10,189 nt of DNA from JAOUEA01 sp041287635 (lineage in GTDB: Bacteria > Actinomycetota > UBA4738 > HRBIN12), in assembly GCA_041287635.1 (NCBI GenBank), contig JBGGNG010000043.1, forward strand, positions 1-10,189, given 5' to 3'. This document shows, one piece after another, positions 5,756 through 10,189 of the stretch; position 1 is the stretch's first letter; every line of letters starts with the position of its first letter. The position numbers and the translations under genes were made by a program. The notes beneath the pieces were generated by a model that was not told the origin of the DNA, searched no databases, and saw only the letters and a list, made by a program, of their open reading frames with translations.

Positions 5756-7270
5756 TCACGGTCCGTCGGCGTCGGCGATGCCGTAGAGGTATCCCTCGCG
5801 CGTACCGAGGTAGAGCCACCCCCGCCAGACCGCGGGCGTCGACTCGATGCAACCTTCGAACCTCATCTTCCACAACAGCGGCGGGGCGACCGACGGATCG
5901 GAGACATCCCAGGCGTACAGGTCGCCCAGGCAATCCCCGAGGATCAGCACGCCGTCGACGACGACCGGCGACGCGATCGACGGCGCGCCCACCTGCAGCT
6001 CGTGCAGTACGGTCCCGGTGCCCCGATCCACCTCGAGCACCCGGCCCGCTGCCGTCGAGAAGAACACCACGTCACCGTAGAGCGCCGGGGTCGACCAGCT
6101 GCCGCCCGCGCCCTCGAACCCGATCTCCCGGGCGTCGATGCTCCAGATCAGCGGATCGTCCGGCCGGCGTGGGTCGAGCTTCATGAGCTGGCCGATCTCG
6201 CGCGATCGTTCGTTGAAGCGCTGGTACTGGGCGGCGACGTACAGGAAGCCCTGTCCGTCGATCGCGATCGAAGCGTCGACGTCGTCGCCGACCCAGAAGC
6301 GCAGGACCTGCTCGACCTCGGTGCCGCCGTCCAAGAGGCCGGCGATGTCCCATCCCTGCACGAGACCTCCGGAGTTCGCGAAGTAGGCTACACCTCTGCG
6401 GAACGCGACGGAGTTCTCGATCGAGACCTCCTGGTCCCCGAGCGCCGCCAGCAACTCGTCGTCGAAGCCCGGGATCGTCGCGACCATCTCGGGGGCCACC
6501 GTCACGAGTCCGTCCTCGCCGTACGAGCGGTCGAGGCGGATCACGTAGAACCAGCCGTTCTCCCCGCCCGCGAGCAGGTGGTCACGGATCACGAGCGGCG
6601 CGCCGTCCCAGTCGTCGTTGCGCAGAGGGCGGGGCACACTCGTTCCACCGTCGAGGCTCCAGAGCGTCTCGGGCTCGTCGCGGTCGAGCGCGACCACCCG
6701 CAGGTGCCCGTCGCGGGATCCCGCGTAGTAGAGGGGGAAGCCGTCCGGATCGGTCGTCGCCGATCCCTTCGCCAGATCCTTCGTCACGAGTGGGGGGCGA
6801 ACCGGCTCCCCCGTGTCACCGTCGACGAAGTGGTACTTCCCGTCGTAGGCGCCCTCTCGCACCTCGATGCCCCCGCCCGGCACCTCGACCACGTTGGGCT
6901 GGCCCGTCCACCCGGTGCCACACCACTGCGTGACGTCGACACCCACGATCGACTCGGAGCAGAGCTTCGTGACCTCCGGGTGCTGCCATCGCACGACGGG
7001 ATCGAGCGGCACCGGGCCCCGCCCGTAGTACGAGCGGGTCGCGTTCCCTCGGAACGTCGTGACGCCCCGGACCGCTCGGTTCGCGGGCTTCGGGGTTCGC
7101 ACGGAGATCGAGGCAGGCGGAGCCGCGCCGGTGCTGCCGGCATCATCGCCGCCGCGGACCAACGCCCATCCGACCGCGGCGACCATCAGCGCCGAGACCA
7201 CGCCCGCGGCGATGCCGATGCTCCGACGGGAGGGTCGGAAGGAACGAACGTCCGGGGTCATGCGGCCCAT
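5756..7270 (-). CDS. Membrane-anchored PQQ-type beta-propeller repeat protein
   Basis: This 504-aa protein has a short basic N-terminus, one TM segment (about 17-38), an Ala/Ser/Pro linker, and a large extracytoplasmic domain of repeated beta-propeller blades. Blade-like segments include VDGDTGEPVRP, ALDRDEPETLWSLDGG, KLDPRRPDDPLIWSIDA, VDRGTGTVLHELQVG, VVVDGVLILGDCLGDLYAW and WLYLGTREGYLYG, typical of PQQ/BamB-like repeats. Near the start of the domain, FRGNATRSYYGRGPVP and WCGTGWTGQPNV look conserved, and two nearby cysteines (LCSES and QWCG) could form a disulfide. I recall similar actinobacterial proteins annotated as PQQ-binding-like; PQQ binding or enzyme activity is not shown, and scaffold or ligand-binding roles are as likely. 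The start is ATG 7270 or ATG 7261 (three residues shorter); neither has a clear RBS. It lies 33 nt downstream of pheA. Confidence 0.87.
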   Translation of the reverse strand: MGRMTPDVRSFRPSRRSIGIAAGVVSALMVAAVGWALVRGGDDAGSTGAAPPASISVRTPKPANRAVRGVTTFRGNATRSYYGRGPVPLDPVVRWQHPEVTKLCSESIVGVDVTQWCGTGWTGQPNVVEVPGGGIEVREGAYDGKYHFVDGDTGEPVRPPLVTKDLAKGSATTDPDGFPLYYAGSRDGHLRVVALDRDEPETLWSLDGGTSVPRPLRNDDWDGAPLVIRDHLLAGGENGWFYVIRLDRSYGEDGLVTVAPEMVATIPGFDDELLAALGDQEVSIENSVAFRRGVAYFANSGGLVQGWDIAGLLDGGTEVEQVLRFWVGDDVDASIAIDGQGFLYVAAQYQRFNERSREIGQLMKLDPRRPDDPLIWSIDAREIGFEGAGGSWSTPALYGDVVFFSTAAGRVLEVDRGTGTVLHELQVGAPSIASPVVVDGVLILGDCLGDLYAWDVSDPSVAPPLLWKMRFEGCIESTPAVWRGWLYLGTREGYLYGIADADGP

Positions 7271-7275
7271 CGTAT

Positions 7276-7295
7276 CGGCAGCGAGGAACCTGCCG
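7276..7295 (-). other. GC hairpin between pheA and the propeller gene
   Basis: A perfect 6-bp inverted repeat, CGGCAG (7276-7281) and CTGCCG (7290-7295), has an 8-nt loop. It fills most of the gap between the pheA stop and the propeller start and ends 5 nt before ATG 7270. It could be a weak terminator of pheA or an RNA structure that limits ribosome access to the propeller gene. There is no T-run on the - strand after it. Chance formation in GC-rich DNA is possible. Confidence 0.3.
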
Positions 7296-7303
7296 GATGC
7301 GGT

Positions 7304-8125
7304 TCAGACCGGCTCGCCCGCCGACCGGTAGCTGCCCAGCACACGGAGCAGCGACGTGTGCTCGGCAACCGCGGCGAGCGCGTCCTCCACCTCCGGTGCG
7401 TCGGCGGCGGCCATGAGATCCACGTAGAACACGTACTCGAACGGCTTACCTCGCCTCGGCCTGGATTCGAGCTTGTGCAGGTTGATGTCGCGTTCCGCGA
7501 ACGGCTGCAGGGACGCGAGCAGCGAGCCGGGACGGTCGCGCACGGCCATCACCAGTGACGTCTTGTCCGCGGGTCCCAGATCGGGAGCACCGGTCGAGAT
7601 CGCGGCGAACTTCGTGAAGTTCTCTTTCTCGGTCTGGATCCGCTCCGAGAGGACCGTCAGCCCGAGCGCGGCGCCGGCCTCGACGCTCGCGATCGCGGCG
7701 TCCTCCCGGTCGCCTCGCTGCGCGATGAGACGCGCGGCGCCGGCCGTATCGTGCACGGGCACCGGCTCGATGCGCATCGACGACAGGAACTCCTCGCACT
7801 GGGCGAGCGCCTGCCAGTGGGAGTGCGCGCGGCGGACCTCCTCGAGCCGCGCCCCGGGCACGCCCAACAGCGCGTGATCGACACGCACGAGCACCTCCCC
7901 CACGATGTGCAGCAGGCTCGTGTGCTGGAGCTGGTCGTAAGTCTCGTTGACCGAGCCGGCCTGCGAGTTCTCGAGCGGCACGACGCCGTGGTCGGCCTCA
8001 CCGCTGGTCACCCGCGAGAAGACGAGCCGGACGGTCTCACATGGCATCGGCTCAGCGTCGGGGAACAACGAGCGAACCGCTCGCTCGCTGTAGGCACCGG
8101 GTTCCCCCTGATAGGCGACCTGCAT
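7304..8125 (-). CDS. pheA: Prephenate dehydratase
   Basis: This 273-aa cytoplasmic enzyme converts prephenate to phenylpyruvate in phenylalanine biosynthesis. The catalytic PDT domain covers about 1-182, with AYQGEPGAYSE at the start, GVVPLENSQAGSV at 47-59, a substrate-binding segment SHWQALAQC at 102-110, and the active-site Thr171 in NFTKF. The C-terminal ACT domain (about 188-273) has DRPGSL and the phenylalanine-binding region KLESRP (218-223), so feedback inhibition by Phe is likely. There is no chorismate mutase domain, as usual for actinobacterial PheA. Three signature positions differ from the common form: SHPQ is SHWQ (Trp104), TRF is TKF (Lys172), and the residue before the Lys of KLESRP is His217 where Thr or Ser is usual. 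ATG 8125 gives the canonical N-terminus; no strong RBS is seen. It is probably the first gene of a pheA-propeller unit. Confidence 0.95.
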   Translation of the reverse strand: MQVAYQGEPGAYSERAVRSLFPDAEPMPCETVRLVFSRVTSGEADHGVVPLENSQAGSVNETYDQLQHTSLLHIVGEVLVRVDHALLGVPGARLEEVRRAHSHWQALAQCEEFLSSMRIEPVPVHDTAGAARLIAQRGDREDAAIASVEAGAALGLTVLSERIQTEKENFTKFAAISTGAPDLGPADKTSLVMAVRDRPGSLLASLQPFAERDINLHKLESRPRRGKPFEYVFYVDLMAAADAPEVEDALAAVAEHTSLLRVLGSYRSAGEPV

Positions 8126-8240
8126 TGGCCGGGAAGCGTAACAAGCGACCTGCCAAGCGCGCGATGATAGGCTCGATGTTGTCCTGGCGACCGCGCCGGG
8201 CGTCCCCCCGAACGCATCGGCTCAGCCCCTCGGATCCGCC
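8126..8240. promoter_or_regulatory. Divergent intergenic region, presumed promoters of pheA and the DUF4012 gene
   Basis: These 115 bp separate two divergent starts, so both promoters are expected here. A TAGGCT (8168-8173) fits the loose actinobacterial -10 pattern TAnnnT for the + strand, but no good -35 lies 17 bp upstream. On the - strand a TTGGCA and a TATCAT occur, but not with suitable spacing to each other. I cannot assign either promoter firmly. Confidence 0.35.
8183..8200 (+). other. Stem-loop in the presumed leader of the DUF4012 gene
   Basis: CCTGGCG (8183-8189) can pair with CGCCGGG (8194-8200) through seven pairs, one of them G-U, around the 4-nt loop ACCG. If the + strand transcript starts shortly after the TAGGCT at 8168-8173, this hairpin would sit at its 5' end. 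It might stabilise the mRNA or be chance in GC-rich sequence. Confidence 0.25.
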
Positions 8241-10189
8241 ATGACGACGTCCACCCAGACCCCCGCGGAGCCACCCGGCGAGATCGATCGCGCGGGGACG
8301 GCCGCGCCGCGTGACCACCACTCCCGCCGATCGATGATCCGATGGACCCTCGCTCTGCTCGCCACCCTGCTCGCGGCGACCGTGATCGCGACCGTGATCG
8401 TCGGTCTCGGCGTGCAACGAGATGCCGCGGACGCGAAGATCGAGATCGCGAAGGGACGGCGGGCGTTGTCCGATGGCGACTTGGCGACAGCACTCGAGAG
8501 GTTCAACGCCGCCGAGGCGGCGTTCGAGGACGCTCAATCTCGCTCGAGCGGGGGCATCGGCGGTCTGGTCGCGAGGGTCCCGATCCTCGGCCGATCGATG
8601 GATGTCGCTGCCGGTATCTCCGACGCCGGCGTCGTGCTCGCAGGCGCCGCAGTCGACCTCACGACCGCCCTGGAGCAGCTCCCGGATGGGCTCGGGTCGC
8701 TCGCCCCCGTCCAGGGGCGCATCCCGATCGACACGCTGGCCGAGCTGTCCGACGACGTCGCGGCGGCGGCGGCGGCAGGGGAAACCGCGCTCGCGTCCGT
8801 GCGCGCGACCCCGTTGACCCTGATCCCCGCGACGGTCGCCGAGGCTCGCTTCGAAGCGGAGGAACAGGTCGCCGAACTCGCCCGGACGCTCGAGGCCGCC
8901 TCGGTGCTGACGTCGCGACTCCCGGCGATCCTCGGCGCGGACGGAGCGAAGCGCTACCTCTTGATCGCGGAGAGCCCCGCCGAGCAGCGGGGCACCGGCG
9001 GCATCTGGGGTGCCTATACCGTCATGACGGCACGAGACGGGCGACTGACCTTCGAGTCCTTCTCGCAGCTCGCGGATTTCCCCGAGATCTCACCCGACGA
9101 GCTTCCGGCGCCGAGCCCGGACTACCGGGAGAACTATGACCAGTACGGAGGGGCCGGAGCATGGAGCGACCTCAACATGACCCCCGACCTCCCCTCGGCG
9201 TCACGGGCGGTGCTCTCAGCGTTCGAGCATGCGACGGGGTCTCGACTCGACGGTGTGCTGGTTGCGGATCCCTACGCCGTGCAGGAGTTGATCCGCGTCA
9301 CCGGCCCCGCCGTCGTCCCGTCGCTCGGCGTCTCGATCCGAGCGGGAACCGTGGTCGACTTCATGACCAACGAGGCATACACCCTGTTCCCGTTCCGCGG
9401 CCGGTTGCGCAAGGCCGTGCTCGGGGCGGTCGTCGGGGAGGCATTCAACCAGTTCCTCGCACAGCCCGGGAGTCCGACGGACAAGCTCGAGGCGATCGTC
9501 CGATCCGTGGCCGCGGGACACCTCCGGCTCTACACGACCGATGCCACGAGCCAGGACGCCCTCATCACGGCAGGCCTGGACTCCGGGCTCCGCGCCCGCG
9601 AGGGTGCCGACCTCCTCGCCGTCCACGTGAACAGCCGCTCGGGGAGCAAGGTGGACTTCTACGCCGAGAGGACGATCGACTACGACGTGCGTCTGGGCGG
9701 CGAGGGCGAGGTGTTCGCGACCACCGCGATCACGATCAGGAACGACGCGCCCACGAGCGGTATCCCCGGGTACGTGATCGACCCGAACGTGCGGGGATAC
9801 GAGCCGGGCGACAACGTCTCGCTCGTCTCGATGTCCTGCCCTCACCCGTGCGGGCTGGTGACGGCCTCCCGCAACGGAACCGACGTCGCGCTCGCCAGGG
9901 GTGAGGAGCTCGGGTTCGTGTGGTATCAGGACTTCTTCACGACACCCGGTGGCTCGAGCACGGCCCTCGAGATCGTCACCCATCGCCGCGGCGTCTGGCA
10001 GGGGAACTCGTCCGGCGGCACCTATCGGTTGGTCCTGCTCCCCCAGACGACCGTGAAGCCCACGGAGATGACGGTCGAGATCAGCGCCCCGCAGGGTACC
10101 GGCATCGTGTGGGCGAGCCAGCGGATGTCGATCGATGGCGGAACCGCCGTGTGGAGCGGAGTCCCGGAGGGGCGGACGGAGCTCGTCGT
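8241..10189 (+). CDS. DUF4012 domain membrane protein (3' end outside window)
   Basis: The frame from ATG 8241 stays open to the window end, giving at least 649 residues with no stop. The cytosolic N-terminus (about 1-34) is followed by one TM segment (about 35-57). A helical, Ala-rich extracytoplasmic region comes next, with ALSDGDLATALERFNAAEAAF and VARVPILGRSMD, then a DUF4012-type core at about 233-260: KRYLLIAESPAEQRGTGG, then IWGAY, with GRLTF soon after. Further on are GAWSDLNMTPD and a beta-rich C-terminal part. The only two cysteines I saw, Cys533 and Cys537 in CPHPC, may form a surface disulfide. The family is common in actinobacteria and often lies near cell-surface polysaccharide genes, but its function is unknown. 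No ATG or GTG start lies in frame in the upstream gap, and the RBS is weak. The length is large for the family, and a C-terminal TM could lie beyond the window. Confidence 0.85.
   Translation, partial: MTTSTQTPAEPPGEIDRAGTAAPRDHHSRRSMIRWTLALLATLLAATVIATVIVGLGVQRDAADAKIEIAKGRRALSDGDLATALERFNAAEAAFEDAQSRSSGGIGGLVARVPILGRSMDVAAGISDAGVVLAGAAVDLTTALEQLPDGLGSLAPVQGRIPIDTLAELSDDVAAAAAAGETALASVRATPLTLIPATVAEARFEAEEQVAELARTLEAASVLTSRLPAILGADGAKRYLLIAESPAEQRGTGGIWGAYTVMTARDGRLTFESFSQLADFPEISPDELPAPSPDYRENYDQYGGAGAWSDLNMTPDLPSASRAVLSAFEHATGSRLDGVLVADPYAVQELIRVTGPAVVPSLGVSIRAGTVVDFMTNEAYTLFPFRGRLRKAVLGAVVGEAFNQFLAQPGSPTDKLEAIVRSVAAGHLRLYTTDATSQDALITAGLDSGLRAREGADLLAVHVNSRSGSKVDFYAERTIDYDVRLGGEGEVFATTAITIRNDAPTSGIPGYVIDPNVRGYEPGDNVSLVSMSCPHPCGLVTASRNGTDVALARGEELGFVWYQDFFTTPGGSSTALEIVTHRRGVWQGNSSGGTYRLVLLPQTTVKPTEMTVEISAPQGTGIVWASQRMSIDGGTAVWSGVPEGRTELV

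Noticed and set aside
5734..5758. TGAGC/GCTCA inverted repeat spanning both stop codons of the converging rhomboid and propeller genes, considered as a bidirectional terminator
   Set aside because: The stem is only 5 bp with a 15-nt loop and no T-run, and symmetry of the two TGA stops explains most of it.
5672..7558. A 628-codon open frame on the + strand across the propeller gene and the end of pheA
   Set aside because: It is antisense to recognisable proteins and has shadow composition (Arg, Asp, Val, His rich). It has no TM, signal or motif of its own.
8231..8238. CGGATCCG palindrome just before the DUF4012 start, considered as an operator
   Set aside because: An 8-bp GC palindrome is expected by chance at this composition, and there is no second copy or longer dyad.
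8759..8777. Run of GCG triplets in the DUF4012 gene, considered as a repeat tract
   Set aside because: It encodes a short alanine run in a helical region. It is too short to call a functional repeat.
9161..9983. Open frames on both strands inside the DUF4012 region (9161-9904 +, 9216-9983 -)
   Set aside because: They overlap the DUF4012 frame, which carries the family motifs and continues past them. Both translations look like GC-bias shadows.

Overview
The window is very GC-rich, densely coding, and almost certainly from an actinobacterium (Actinomycetota). The best evidence is a three-gene cluster at 1224-3162 whose members resemble the actinobacterial families TIGR03848 (MSMEG_4193-type phosphomutase), TIGR03847/DUF3090 and TIGR03843 (SCO1664-type). 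A SenX3-like one-TM histidine kinase, a B-box/rhomboid fusion and a DUF4012 protein fit the same picture. I cannot name a genus. No stretch over 300 bases lacks a gene; the longest gap is 115 bp (8126-8240). I saw no tRNA, rRNA, CRISPR array, insertion sequence or phage gene.

Layout. Positions 8-5736 hold seven genes on the + strand: a sensor histidine kinase; the histidine phosphatase / DUF3090 / SCO1664-like kinase-fold trio; a methylated-DNA-cysteine methyltransferase; a lipoprotein with an Ig-like region and a thioredoxin-like domain; and a rhomboid protease with an N-terminal zinc-binding region. Gaps are short (a 37-nt overlap to 53 nt), so several genes are probably co-transcribed. A GC hairpin right after the methyltransferase stop may end or weaken transcription there. 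Positions 5756-8125 hold two - strand genes: prephenate dehydratase (pheA), then 33 nt downstream a membrane-anchored PQQ-type beta-propeller protein. The propeller gene converges on the rhomboid gene with only 19 bp between them. From 8241 a DUF4012 membrane protein runs on the + strand, divergent from pheA, and leaves the window without a stop.

How the genes may work together. The trio pairs a phosphatase-fold enzyme with a protein carrying PI3/4-kinase-like motifs and a small protein with a C-terminal Cys/His cluster. This looks like an uncharacterised phosphorylation module, and it is the most interesting item here. Many of the other products are surface or envelope proteins: histidine kinase, lipoprotein, rhomboid, propeller and DUF4012. 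PheA (phenylalanine biosynthesis) and the DNA-repair methyltransferase are housekeeping genes, but both carry unusual substitutions in conserved motifs.
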